Assembly (NCBI RefSeq): GCF_025558485.1
Contig: NZ_CP102930.1
Location: 2,542,001 to 2,606,000, forward strand
Origin: Bdellovibrio bacteriovorus
GTDB lineage: Bacteria; Bdellovibrionota; Bdellovibrionia; Bdellovibrionales; Bdellovibrionaceae
Direction: 5' to 3'
DNA: 64,000 nt
The notes under the pieces were generated by a model. The model saw nothing but the letters and a program-made list of their open reading frames with translations. It was not told the origin of the DNA and did no database searches. The position numbers and the translations under genes are program-made. Shown piece after piece: positions 26,411-34,545 of this stretch (its first letter is position 1; each line of letters begins with the position of its first letter).

Positions 26411-27667
26411 TTACAGGCGCTCTGGTTCCTTCACCATCGCCAACAGGCCACCACCAATCACAAACAGCACCAGAAGCCCCACCATACCCAGACGTGAGCT
26501 TCCTGTTAATAAAGCCCCGCCTGCGACCACCAAAGGGCCTAAAATAGAGGCAAACCGACCCACCAGATTGAACAAACCAAAGTATTCACCACTGGTTTCT
26601 TTCGGAATCATACGACCGAACATGGAACGACTGAGCGACTGCACCCCGCCCTGAACCATTCCAATCACCACAGCCAGCAAATAAAAATGCCATGCAGCTG
26701 ACATCTGCGTCGCCGCAATCACCGTAATACCATAGACAATGATACAAACCAGAATGGGCTTTTTCGTACCCCAGCGTCCGGTCATGGTTCCAAACAAATA
26801 CGCACAGGGGAATCCGATAAACTGAGTGATCAACAAAGCCGCAATAAGATCCTTGGATTCAAAGCCGATGGAAATTCCATAGTCCACCGCCATCGTCATG
26901 ACCGTGTAAACACCGTCGATATAAAGCCAATAAGCAGCCATGAACAAAAATAAATTTCGCTCGCGCAGAAGTTCTTTCAACGTTTTCTTAAGCGTCTGCA
27001 AACTGCTTCGAGTCAGCTTCCAGACATTGTGGGATGAACGCCCCCCTTGTGGTTCGGGGATATTTTTAAACAACGGCAAAGAAAACGCCAGCCACCACAC
27101 CGACACCATCATAAACGACAACTTCGTTGCCGCCGTCGCATCAGGAATACCAAAGCTTTGCGGCTGCAACGCCATCAGAACATTTAACAGCAACAACAGG
27201 CCGCCCCCCAGATACCCCAGCGAGTAGCCCAGACTGGAGGCATAGTCCATGTAACGTGGTGGCGCCACATAAGGCAGCAAAGAATCGTAAAACACACTGC
27301 TGGCATTAAAGGCAAACAAAGCCAAAGCATAAGCCCACAGAGCGCTGACCCAATCCCCACTGGGAATAAAACCCATCCAGGCACAGGAAATCACACCCAT
27401 GATAGTAAAGAGCATACAGAAAAGCTTTTTATAGCCTTTCATGTCGGCGATAACCCCCAAGGTCGGACTCATCAAGGCCACCGCCAGACTGGAGGCAGAA
27501 ATCGTCACACCCAAACGTGCCGTGGTGACTATCGGGTCCGCCCCCACACTCCAATACTGTTTAAGGAACACCGGGAAGAAGGCCGCCATGACGGTCGTTG
27601 AATAGGCACTGTTGGCCCAGTCATAAAACGCCCAGCTAAGAATTTTCTTTCTTTGTGTTTTCTCCAT
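26411..27667 (-). CDS. MFS permease of the UMF1/Atg22-like family
   Basis: The start at 27667 has GGAGG upstream; the frame opens ten codons earlier. The 418-residue protein shows 11-12 hydrophobic helices and the family opening KKILSWAFYDWANSAYSTTVMAAFFPVF, typical of the UMF1 group. It contains a long loop (about 190-230) and GRWGTKKPILV. The gene overlaps the potC end by about 30 bases, so it is the last gene of the potABC transcript. Substrate unknown; amino acids are a guess from Atg22. Confidence 0.88.
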   Translation of the reverse strand: MEKTQRKKILSWAFYDWANSAYSTTVMAAFFPVFLKQYWSVGADPIVTTARLGVTISASSLAVALMSPTLGVIADMKGYKKLFCMLFTIMGVISCAWMGFIPSGDWVSALWAYALALFAFNASSVFYDSLLPYVAPPRYMDYASSLGYSLGYLGGGLLLLLNVLMALQPQSFGIPDATAATKLSFMMVSVWWLAFSLPLFKNIPEPQGGRSSHNVWKLTRSSLQTLKKTLKELLRERNLFLFMAAYWLYIDGVYTVMTMAVDYGISIGFESKDLIAALLITQFIGFPCAYLFGTMTGRWGTKKPILVCIIVYGITVIAATQMSAAWHFYLLAVVIGMVQGGVQSLSRSMFGRMIPKETSGEYFGLFNLVGRFASILGPLVVAGGALLTGSSRLGMVGLLVLFVIGGGLLAMVKEPERL

Positions 27668-28481
27668 GAGTCCTCCGGCCAGACTCAAAGAAAACACGGA
27701 ACGCGGAAGAACGGAAGAAGAAAATCAGCGCCAGCAAAGTCATAACAAACATCAAACTGGACAAAGCATTCAACTTCGGACTGACCCCCAGCTTCATCGC
27801 TGTGTAAAGCTTCACCGGCAGTGTGTCCTTGCCGACCCCGTTTACAAAATAAGTAATCAGAAAATCATCAAAGGACAAAAGAAAGCTCAGGATAAAGCCA
27901 CCCAAAATAGACGGCAAAAGCAACGGCAACACCACCGTGCGATAGCTTTGCCATTCGCTGGCACCCAGATCACGTGCAGCATCTTCGTAAGACCGGTCCA
28001 GGGTGGCCAGGCGCGCGCCCACAGTCATCATCACATAGGAAATACTGAAGCTGACATGGGCAATCACCACCGTCAAAAGACCCAGTTCAAATTTCAAAAC
28101 GAAGAACAGCGATAACAGCGATAGGGCGAAAACAATTTCCGGGAAAATCAACGACACCACCGACAGACCTTCCACAGCCCATTTCCACATTCCGGCGGAA
28201 CGGTATAAACCCACCACCGCCGCTGTTCCGATCAAAGTTGAAAACACGCTGGCAGCGAACCCCACCTTTAAACTGTTCACCAGTGCATCCATCAGGGCCT
28301 GATCCAAGATCACTTCCGCAAACCAGCGCAGCGTCCAGCTCCATGCCGTCGGTTTTTTTTCAATCAACGCACCCACAATCATCACCACAATCGGTGTGTG
28401 CAACAAAAGCAATGTCAGCCACAAAACCACTGTTGCAGTTCGAGGCGCTGCGGGACGACGGCGTTCTGCATTACTTGTCAT
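27636..28481 (-). CDS. potC: Spermidine/putrescine ABC permease PotC
   Basis: 281 residues, six predicted membrane helices, and the ABC-permease EAA loop EDAARDLGASEWQSYRTVVLPLLLP (about 170-195) that docks the ATPase. TAWSWTLRWFAEV near the N-terminus is characteristic of PotC. It partners with PotB as the transmembrane channel for polyamine import. Its start overlaps the end of potB by 11 bases. Confidence 0.92.
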   Translation of the reverse strand: MTSNAERRRPAAPRTATVVLWLTLLLLHTPIVVMIVGALIEKKPTAWSWTLRWFAEVILDQALMDALVNSLKVGFAASVFSTLIGTAAVVGLYRSAGMWKWAVEGLSVVSLIFPEIVFALSLLSLFFVLKFELGLLTVVIAHVSFSISYVMMTVGARLATLDRSYEDAARDLGASEWQSYRTVVLPLLLPSILGGFILSFLLSFDDFLITYFVNGVGKDTLPVKLYTAMKLGVSPKLNALSSLMFVMTLLALIFFFRSSAFRVFFESGRRTHGENTKKENS

Positions 28482-29301
28482 GACGAGCCTCCCGCAAACG
28501 GAACAAAGCCGCCATCGCCAAAAGCAGCACCATCATCAGTACAGACAGCGCCGCCCCAAAAGGCCAATCCCGGGATTTCAAAAACTGTTCGGTGATCAGG
28601 TTTCCATACAGCATGTTCTTCGCCCCGCCCAGAAGGTCGGGAATCACGTATTCCCCCAAAGAGGGAATAAACACCAGCAAAGCCCCCGCCCACAACGCGG
28701 TTTTCAGATTCGGCAGGATCACAGAGAAAAGAATTTTCCACAGCCCCGCCCCCAAATCCTGAGCCGCTTCAACCAGGGAAAAATCAAACTTTTCAAACGC
28801 CCCATACAAAGGCAGCACCATAAACGGCAGATAGGTCGTCACCATCCCATACAGCACCAGTACTTTATTCTGAGTCAGCGCATAGGGATCAAAGGGAATC
28901 CCCAACAATTCAAGCCCCGCCTGCAAGGGCCCCTCGGCACCGACAAACATACGAATGGCATAAATACGAATCACCAGATTGGTCAAAAAAGGCAGAACTA
29001 TCGCCATCAAATAAACCTGACGAAGCTTTGGGGAAGCCGTGGCCATCGCCCAGGAAATCAGAACCCCCAACACCAGGCAGACCACCGTGGTCACCAACGC
29101 CAGTTGAAAGCTTTCAAGAAAGATCCCCAGATAGGTCGGGGAAAAAGCCCGGGAATAATTTTGCAACGTCCATGACCATTCGATCCCTCCGTATGTGCCC
29201 CGGGTGGCAAAGCTGACAATAACAACAATCAGCAACGGCAGCAGAATAAAGACCGTAAACCACAAAGCCGCAGGCAAAAGAAAAAAATCGCGCAGCTTCA
29301 C
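28471..29301 (-). CDS. potB: Spermidine/putrescine ABC permease PotB
   Basis: 276 residues with six membrane helices and the EAA loop (VEAAQDLGAGLWKILFSVILPNLK). SLGEYVIPDLLGG and the FVGAEGPLQ loop are typical of PotB. Overlaps potA by four bases and potC by 11, so all three are co-translated. Confidence 0.92.
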   Translation of the reverse strand: MKLRDFFLLPAALWFTVFILLPLLIVVIVSFATRGTYGGIEWSWTLQNYSRAFSPTYLGIFLESFQLALVTTVVCLVLGVLISWAMATASPKLRQVYLMAIVLPFLTNLVIRIYAIRMFVGAEGPLQAGLELLGIPFDPYALTQNKVLVLYGMVTTYLPFMVLPLYGAFEKFDFSLVEAAQDLGAGLWKILFSVILPNLKTALWAGALLVFIPSLGEYVIPDLLGGAKNMLYGNLITEQFLKSRDWPFGAALSVLMMVLLLAMAALFRLREARHDK

Positions 29302-30176
29302 TTCGCGCGCTCTCCAAAAACCATGGCCTTACGAACATAGGCCTCAATGCTCATTCCCAGACGAATTTGGTCCGACGGCACATTGATTTTACCCTTGATC
29401 AAACTGCCATCCCCCAAACGGATGGTGGCCAGGTCCTCGCTGACCTCCACCAGTTCCCCACGCAACATACTGGTGGATTCCACGAACTGGGCAGCAAAGA
29501 TGGTTTCCGGGCTTTCATAGATTTCACGAGGCGAGCTGACTTGTTCCAGAACTCCCCGGCTCATGATGCCAATGCGGTCAGAAAGAGCCAAAGCCTCTTC
29601 CTGATCGTGAGTGACACAAATGAACGTCAGTCCCAGCTTTTGCTGTAAAGCGCGAAGTTCTTTTTGCATGTGTTCGCGCATTTTGTGATCCAAAGCCGAC
29701 AGCGGTTCATCCAAAAGAAGAACCCGGGGTTCATTCACCAAGGCACGAGCCACGGCCACGCGTTGGCTTTGCCCTCCGGACAAAGTATCAGGCTTGCGAT
29801 CACGGAACTCCCCCATATCAACCAAAGCCAGAACCTCTGCAACCTTGGCTTCGATCGCATCTTTCGACAATCCCCGCAGGCGCAGTCCATAGGCGATATT
29901 TTCCCCGACACTCATGTGCGGAAACAAGGCATAGCGCTGAAAAACCATATTGAAAGGACGCTTTTGAGCTGGAAGCTGATCCACACGCTGACCGTCCAGC
30001 AGAATCTGTCCGCCAGTGGCCGACTCCAGACCGGCAATAATTCTTAAGAGTGTTGTCTTTCCACATCCACTGGGTCCCAGAAGGGAAAAGAACTCCCCTT
30101 CGCCGATGGAAAGATTAATTCCCTTCAACGCCGTTTGACTGGAAAAACTTTTGCCGATATTCAGAAGTTCCAACAT
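29298..30176 (-). CDS. potA: Polyamine ABC transporter ATPase PotA
   Basis: 292 residues: Walker A GPSGCGKTT (34-42), signature LSGGQSQRVAVARAL, Walker B VLLLDEPLSALDHKMR, and the H-loop Cys-Val-Thr-His. A short C-terminal TOBE-like domain (about 235-292) is smaller than in E. coli PotA. It hydrolyses ATP to drive PotBC. The start is close to that of the divergent potD (29 bases between), and I see only a weak ribosome-binding site. Confidence 0.93.
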   Translation of the reverse strand: MLELLNIGKSFSSQTALKGINLSIGEGEFFSLLGPSGCGKTTLLRIIAGLESATGGQILLDGQRVDQLPAQKRPFNMVFQRYALFPHMSVGENIAYGLRLRGLSKDAIEAKVAEVLALVDMGEFRDRKPDTLSGGQSQRVAVARALVNEPRVLLLDEPLSALDHKMREHMQKELRALQQKLGLTFICVTHDQEEALALSDRIGIMSRGVLEQVSSPREIYESPETIFAAQFVESTSMLRGELVEVSEDLATIRLGDGSLIKGKINVPSDQIRLGMSIEAYVRKAMVFGERAK

Positions 30177-30205
30177 GCTTTTAACAATATGAAGGAATTA
30201 AAAAA

Positions 30206-31252
30206 ATGTCGAGAATATTGATGGCCGGACTGGTTCTTTGTGGGCTTCTTGCGGGATGTACAAAAAAATCAGCGGAAACCAGCGACGCCAAGGAAGTGAA
30301 TCTGTCCATCTGGGGCAACTATCTTTCCCCGGAACTTCAGGCTCAGTTTGAAAAAGAAACCGGCATCAAAATCAACATTTCCAACTATTCCTCGAATGAA
30401 GAACTGCTGGCCAAGATGCAAATGGGTTCTTCCGGCATTGATGTCGCCGTGCCTTCGGATTACATGGTCGAAGTCATGTCCAAGATGAACCTGCTGGAAC
30501 CGTTGAAATCCGAACAGATTCCTAACAAAACTCTGATTGCCGATAAGTTCCTGAAACAGAACTTCGATCCGGAAAATAAGTTCTCTTTACCGTACATCTG
30601 GACGACGGCAGGCATCGCGGTGAACCGTGATCTTTACAAAGGGCCGATCAAAAGCTGGAAGGATCTTCTGGATAATTCACAACTAAAAGGCAAGTTCGCC
30701 CTGCTCGATGACGTTCGCGAAACTCTGGGGGCGGCTTTGAAAATGCACGGGTTCAGCGTCAACAGCACCCACCCTGAAGAAATTAACAAAGCCAAACAAA
30801 GTCTTCTGAAGGCCAAGAAATCCCTGAAAATGTTTGCCTCTGACACGATCGACATTCTGAACAACAAAGAGGTCGCCGCAGCACAGACGTATTCCTCTGA
30901 CGCCCTTCAGGCGGCAGAAAAGTCTCCGGGTAAGATTGAATATATTCTGCCAGAGGAAGGTGGCACCTTTGCCATCGACAATCTGGTGATTGTGAAAGGC
31001 GCAAAACATTCAGAAGCGGCTCACAAGCTGATTAACTTCCTGCTTAGCGAACAAGCGGAAATCAATCGCGTAAAAACCATTTTGGGGGGACCGGTACTAA
31101 AGAACACCCGAGCCGCTTTGCCGAAAGAACTGCAAAACAACAAAGCCCTTTTCCCGGATGAAGAAACCCTGAAAAAGCTGGAACGCATTCAGGATCAAGG
31201 CGATAAGAACAAACTCTTTGAAGACGCCTGGACTGAGGTTAAAACTCACTAA
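30206..31252 (+). CDS. potD: Polyamine-binding lipoprotein PotD
   Basis: Substrate-binding protein of the Pot importer: 348 residues with a lipoprotein signal (LLAGC, Cys18) instead of the soluble periplasmic form of E. coli. It opens the mature domain with VNLSIWGNYLSPELQAQFEKE, and the PotD/F signatures DVAVPSDYMVE and LPYIWTTAGIAVN are present. GAAGGA lies ten bases before the ATG. It is divergent from potABC rather than the fourth gene of the operon. Exact polyamine cannot be told. Confidence 0.92.
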   Translation: MSRILMAGLVLCGLLAGCTKKSAETSDAKEVNLSIWGNYLSPELQAQFEKETGIKINISNYSSNEELLAKMQMGSSGIDVAVPSDYMVEVMSKMNLLEPLKSEQIPNKTLIADKFLKQNFDPENKFSLPYIWTTAGIAVNRDLYKGPIKSWKDLLDNSQLKGKFALLDDVRETLGAALKMHGFSVNSTHPEEINKAKQSLLKAKKSLKMFASDTIDILNNKEVAAAQTYSSDALQAAEKSPGKIEYILPEEGGTFAIDNLVIVKGAKHSEAAHKLINFLLSEQAEINRVKTILGGPVLKNTRAALPKELQNNKALFPDEETLKKLERIQDQGDKNKLFEDAWTEVKTH

Positions 31253-31253
31253 C

Positions 31254-31538
31254 TTATTTTTGAGCGGATTCACTGACCAGAGAGTCCGCTCGTTCCTGCA
31301 CCTCGGCCTCACGATCCAAAGCGCGCGAGTCCTCTGTGCGCAGTTCCGAGTACAGACAAGCCACCCCAATCACCGTCAACACCAGACCACCACCGATATA
31401 CATGATGATACTGCGTCGATCCTGATTGAAAAGGAAGTAGCACAGGCCCACCAGGATAAGTATCGGCCCCAGAACAGCCATCGAGGCAAGCACCTGCCTC
31501 AGCGCAAATGCACCCATTTCTGAATTCATAACCACCAC
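31254..31538 (-). CDS. Small two-helix membrane protein
   Basis: 94 residues with two hydrophobic segments (about 18-37 and 47-64) and a charged C-terminal tail rich in Glu, Arg and Ser. ATG at residue 4 is an alternative start. Convergent with potD, one base apart. No family recognised. Confidence 0.55.
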   Translation of the reverse strand: MVVMNSEMGAFALRQVLASMAVLGPILILVGLCYFLFNQDRRSIIMYIGGGLVLTVIGVACLYSELRTEDSRALDREAEVQERADSLVSESAQK

Positions 31539-31723
31539 CTACGTTCTATATTCGGTTATTTCGTAGAACTTTTCGGCAGGACTTTCGGGAAGCTTGATGA
31601 AGCCCGGTGATAATTCTGCCCTGGGATGGAGGATTTAATGTAGATGAATCATTCTGGCATAAACGGCAGAACCCAATCCCATTTCGAGACAAGGTTCAGG
31701 GATTCAGTCCCGCTGCGCGTTCA

Positions 31724-33355
31724 CTAGCCGCGAAGCTCCTGCTGTTTCTTGTGGTGATAGTATTCGTAGTCACCTTCGTAGATACGCAGTTGATTTTTAT
31801 CAACCTCGAACACACGAGTGGTCACGGCACGCAGGAAGTGACGATCGTGGCTTACGATCATAACTGTTCCCGGGAAGTCCTTGATGGCTTCCAAAAGCAA
31901 CTCACGGGATTTGATATCCAGGTGATTCGTCGGTTCATCCAGAATCAGGAAGTTCACCGGTTGCGCCAGAATACACGCCAGCACAACACGGGATTTTTCA
32001 CCCCCGGAAAGGATGGAAATCTTTTTTTCCGCCTCTTCGCCAGAGAACTTAAAGGCCCCCAAAAGACTTCGCACAGTTCCCAGGCCCGCATTCGGCATGC
32101 GCGAATGAACTTCATCAACGATAGTCATCTTCGGGTCCAAAACATCCAAAGAGTTTTGAGAGAAATACCCCACATTGATGGAAGCCCCCAGCGCCACCTT
32201 CCCGTCTGTCGGGTCAGCATGACCGGCCACAATCTTCAACAAAGTGGATTTACCGGCACCGTTGACTCCGACCACCGCAATACGGTCCATGCGCTTCACC
32301 AAAGCGTTCGCTCCGGAGAAAACCATTTTTTCCTTGCCGTCATCACGCTTCCAAACTTTGGAAAGTCCCTCAAACTTGACAACCTCGTCCCCACCACGCG
32401 GTGGCACCGGCCATTCAAATTTGATTTCAGCTTCCTCTTCAGGAATTTCGATACGATCAATTTTTTCAAGCTTCTTCACTCGGGACTGAACTTGCGCGGC
32501 GTGGGAAGCACGGGCGGCAAAGCGCGCAATGAATTCTTCCTCTTTCGCCAGCATGTCCTCTTGACGTTTGGCCGCTGCGATCAATTGTTCCTTGCGGATG
32601 TCGCGTTCTTTTTCATAGAAGTCATAGTTACCGCCGTAAACCGTGATAGTTTTATTGGCGATCTCGACAATTTTTCCAACCAGACGATTCATGAAATCAC
32701 GATCGTGGCTTGTCATCAGAATCGCGCCCTTGAAGTTCACCAGCCACTCTTCCAGCCAGACGATGGATTCCACGTCCAGGTGATTCGTCGGCTCGTCCAT
32801 CAGTAAGACTTCAGGATTCAGCGCCAGAATTTTGGCCAGCGCGATACGCATCTTCCAACCGCCGGAAAAACTTTCTGTCGGACGATGATAGTCATCCGGC
32901 CCAATACCAAGACCAGTCAAAATTTCTGCGGCACGGGATTCCAGGTCATAACCGCCCAGACGTTCAAATTCCGCCTGCATCTCGCCGTACACTTCCAGAA
33001 TCTTCATCATTTCATCAGGGTCCAAATCCGGGTCTGCCAGTTTGACTTCGCATTCCTGCATACGGGTTTGCATATCACCGATGTTACCCACCGCCGATTT
33101 CACTTCTTCAATAGCGGACTTCCCTTTCATCTCTTCGATGTTCTGGGAAAAGTAACCAATCACCGTGCGATCGGACTTGGAAATCATCCCGCCGTCAATG
33201 CCCTCTTCGCCCATGATAATGCGGAAAATGGTGGTTTTACCGGCACCATTGGGGCCGACCAGACCGATTTTTTCTCCGGCATTGATCTGAAAAGATCCGT
33301 TGCGATAGAGAACTTTGTTACCTTGCTGTTTGGTGATGTTCGATAAGTGAATCAT
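31724..33355 (-). CDS. ABC-F family ATPase (ribosome-associated or translation factor type)
   Basis: 543 residues with two ABC modules and no membrane segment. Walker A 1 is GPNGAGKTT (34-42), signature FSGGWKMRIALAK, Walker B LLMDEPTNHLD. The second module has GVNGAGKSTLL, LSGGEKSRVVLA and LILDEPTNHLD. A charged interdomain linker with KKLEKIDRIEIP joins them. This is the EttA/Uup/YbiT-type layout, implicated in ribosome rescue or gating. Which subfamily is uncertain. The long open frame on the opposite strand is a shadow. Confidence 0.92.
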   Translation of the reverse strand: MIHLSNITKQQGNKVLYRNGSFQINAGEKIGLVGPNGAGKTTIFRIIMGEEGIDGGMISKSDRTVIGYFSQNIEEMKGKSAIEEVKSAVGNIGDMQTRMQECEVKLADPDLDPDEMMKILEVYGEMQAEFERLGGYDLESRAAEILTGLGIGPDDYHRPTESFSGGWKMRIALAKILALNPEVLLMDEPTNHLDVESIVWLEEWLVNFKGAILMTSHDRDFMNRLVGKIVEIANKTITVYGGNYDFYEKERDIRKEQLIAAAKRQEDMLAKEEEFIARFAARASHAAQVQSRVKKLEKIDRIEIPEEEAEIKFEWPVPPRGGDEVVKFEGLSKVWKRDDGKEKMVFSGANALVKRMDRIAVVGVNGAGKSTLLKIVAGHADPTDGKVALGASINVGYFSQNSLDVLDPKMTIVDEVHSRMPNAGLGTVRSLLGAFKFSGEEAEKKISILSGGEKSRVVLACILAQPVNFLILDEPTNHLDIKSRELLLEAIKDFPGTVMIVSHDRHFLRAVTTRVFEVDKNQLRIYEGDYEYYHHKKQQELRG

Positions 33356-33528
33356 AGGCTCTTCGTATAACTTCTTTTAAGCACGGTGGCTGCAAAAATT
33401 TTGAGAAAATATGCCTGTCTTTTGGGCACAACAAAGAGTGTACACAAAAAAGGTCAAATTCGCGATTTTTCTCTCTTAAAACTGCAAAGGATATCAAGCA
33501 CTTCGACGAACATAGAGCCCCCTCACAT

Positions 33529-33547
33529 GGTCCTGCCCTTGCTTTGT
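33529..33547 (+). promoter_or_regulatory. Sigma-54 promoter of lysozyme-like paralogue 2
   Basis: TGGTCCTGCCCTTGCTTT has GG (33529-33530), ten bases, GC (33541-33542). It shares 14 consecutive bases (CCTGCCCTTGCTTT) with the S8 protease promoter at 21.0 kb. Predicted start about 33554, leaving a 14-base leader with GGGGG. Confidence 0.8.
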
Positions 33548-33567
33548 TAGCCCTGCGGGGGTTCCAC

Positions 33568-34377
33568 ATGATCGCAACAAAGAATCACAATGCAGTTAAA
33601 AACAATACGTTCGCAGCCATGCTGATTTCACTCGTTGTTCTGTTCACAGGTTGTTCAAAATCCAGCCAATTTCCCAGCGTTGTCCCGGACGACAACAACA
33701 GCAGCGGGGTTGTTGATCCCGGCACGGATGATGGCAATACCGACACTGGCGGCACAACGCCAGAGCCAACACCGACTCCGACGCCAGATCCAGAGCCAGG
33801 CTATAAAATGCAGGCCTTGGCCTGGGAAAGCAGCAAATATCCGGAACGAACCAAATGGTCTGAATATCTGCAAGAGATCATCTTAAACGATTGGAGCAGT
33901 CTTTTGCCGGGCGCTGATGACATCACGACCTTCTGCCCGCGCTACAACTCTTTGGACAACAACCAACGTGCCAATGCCTGGGCTCAACTTTTCGTGGCAA
34001 TAGCCAAATATGAGAGCGCCTACAGTCCCGTTTCCCGCATGCAGGAAACCACCATGGGCACAGATCCTGTGACTGGCAAAGCGGTTTATTCCGAGGGATT
34101 GCTTCAGTTATCCTATCAGGACGTTCAATGGGCACGCTACTGTAAGTTCGACTGGCAGAAGGATAAAAACCTTGCCTCCACCGATCCGAAGAAAACCATC
34201 TTGGACCCATACATCAACCTGCACTGCGGAGTCGGCATCATGGCTGGCCAAATCAAAAGTAAAGGTCGCATTGTCGTCAGTTCCGGGGTCTATTGGGCCG
34301 TCATCAAATCCGGCGGAAAGTACCAACAAATCAATAACATCGCCGCTATCGTCAAGACCCTTCCGTTGTGCAAATAG
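33568..34377 (+). CDS. Lysozyme/SLT-like lipoprotein, paralogue 2
   Basis: I start at the ATG at 33568; the frame opens eight codons earlier, upstream of the sigma-54 start. The 269-residue protein has a lipoprotein signal (LFTGC), a Thr/Pro/Glu/Asp-rich spacer, then a domain about three-quarters identical by eye to paralogue 1. The candidate catalytic Glu149 lies in AKYESAYSP and GLLQLSYQD follows. It ends with the shared WAVIKSGGKYQQI...PLCK. Probably cleaves peptidoglycan glycan strands at the outer or prey envelope. A strong terminator follows. Confidence 0.78.
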   Translation: MIATKNHNAVKNNTFAAMLISLVVLFTGCSKSSQFPSVVPDDNNSSGVVDPGTDDGNTDTGGTTPEPTPTPTPDPEPGYKMQALAWESSKYPERTKWSEYLQEIILNDWSSLLPGADDITTFCPRYNSLDNNQRANAWAQLFVAIAKYESAYSPVSRMQETTMGTDPVTGKAVYSEGLLQLSYQDVQWARYCKFDWQKDKNLASTDPKKTILDPYINLHCGVGIMAGQIKSKGRIVVSSGVYWAVIKSGGKYQQINNIAAIVKTLPLCK

Positions 34378-34418
34378 TTCATTATTCTGGGAAATATTAA
34401 AAATATATAAAGCTTTTC

Positions 34419-34450
34419 GCGCCAAGATCGACTATCTTGGCGCATCTTTT
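34419..34450 (+). terminator. Intrinsic terminator of lysozyme-like paralogue 2
   Basis: A perfect ten-base stem, GCGCCAAGAT / ATCTTGGCGC, has a five-base loop and is followed by ATCTTTTTG. Confidence 0.85.
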
Positions 34451-34513
34451 TGAAGTGGGCTTGGATCTGCCGCAAGTAGTGCGGTATCAATGCACATATG
34501 GTGTTTTTTATTT

Positions 34514-34543
34514 GAGACCACTTCCTATTACCTGAAAGGTCTC
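34514..34543 (+). promoter_or_regulatory. Hairpin covering the ribosome-binding site of the DEAD-box helicase
   Basis: GAGACC (34514-34519) pairs with GGTCTC (34538-34543), which overlaps the likely Shine-Dalgarno (AAAGGT, 34535-34540) three bases before the ATG at 34546. It could reduce translation until melted or remodelled. Confidence 0.4.
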
Positions 34544-34545
34544 TA

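Noticed and set aside
31607..32806. Long open frame on the plus strand opposite the ABC-F gene
   Set aside because: It lies almost wholly antisense to a well-supported ABC-F gene, has a composition rich in His, Arg and Phe typical of shadow frames, and no ribosome-binding site.
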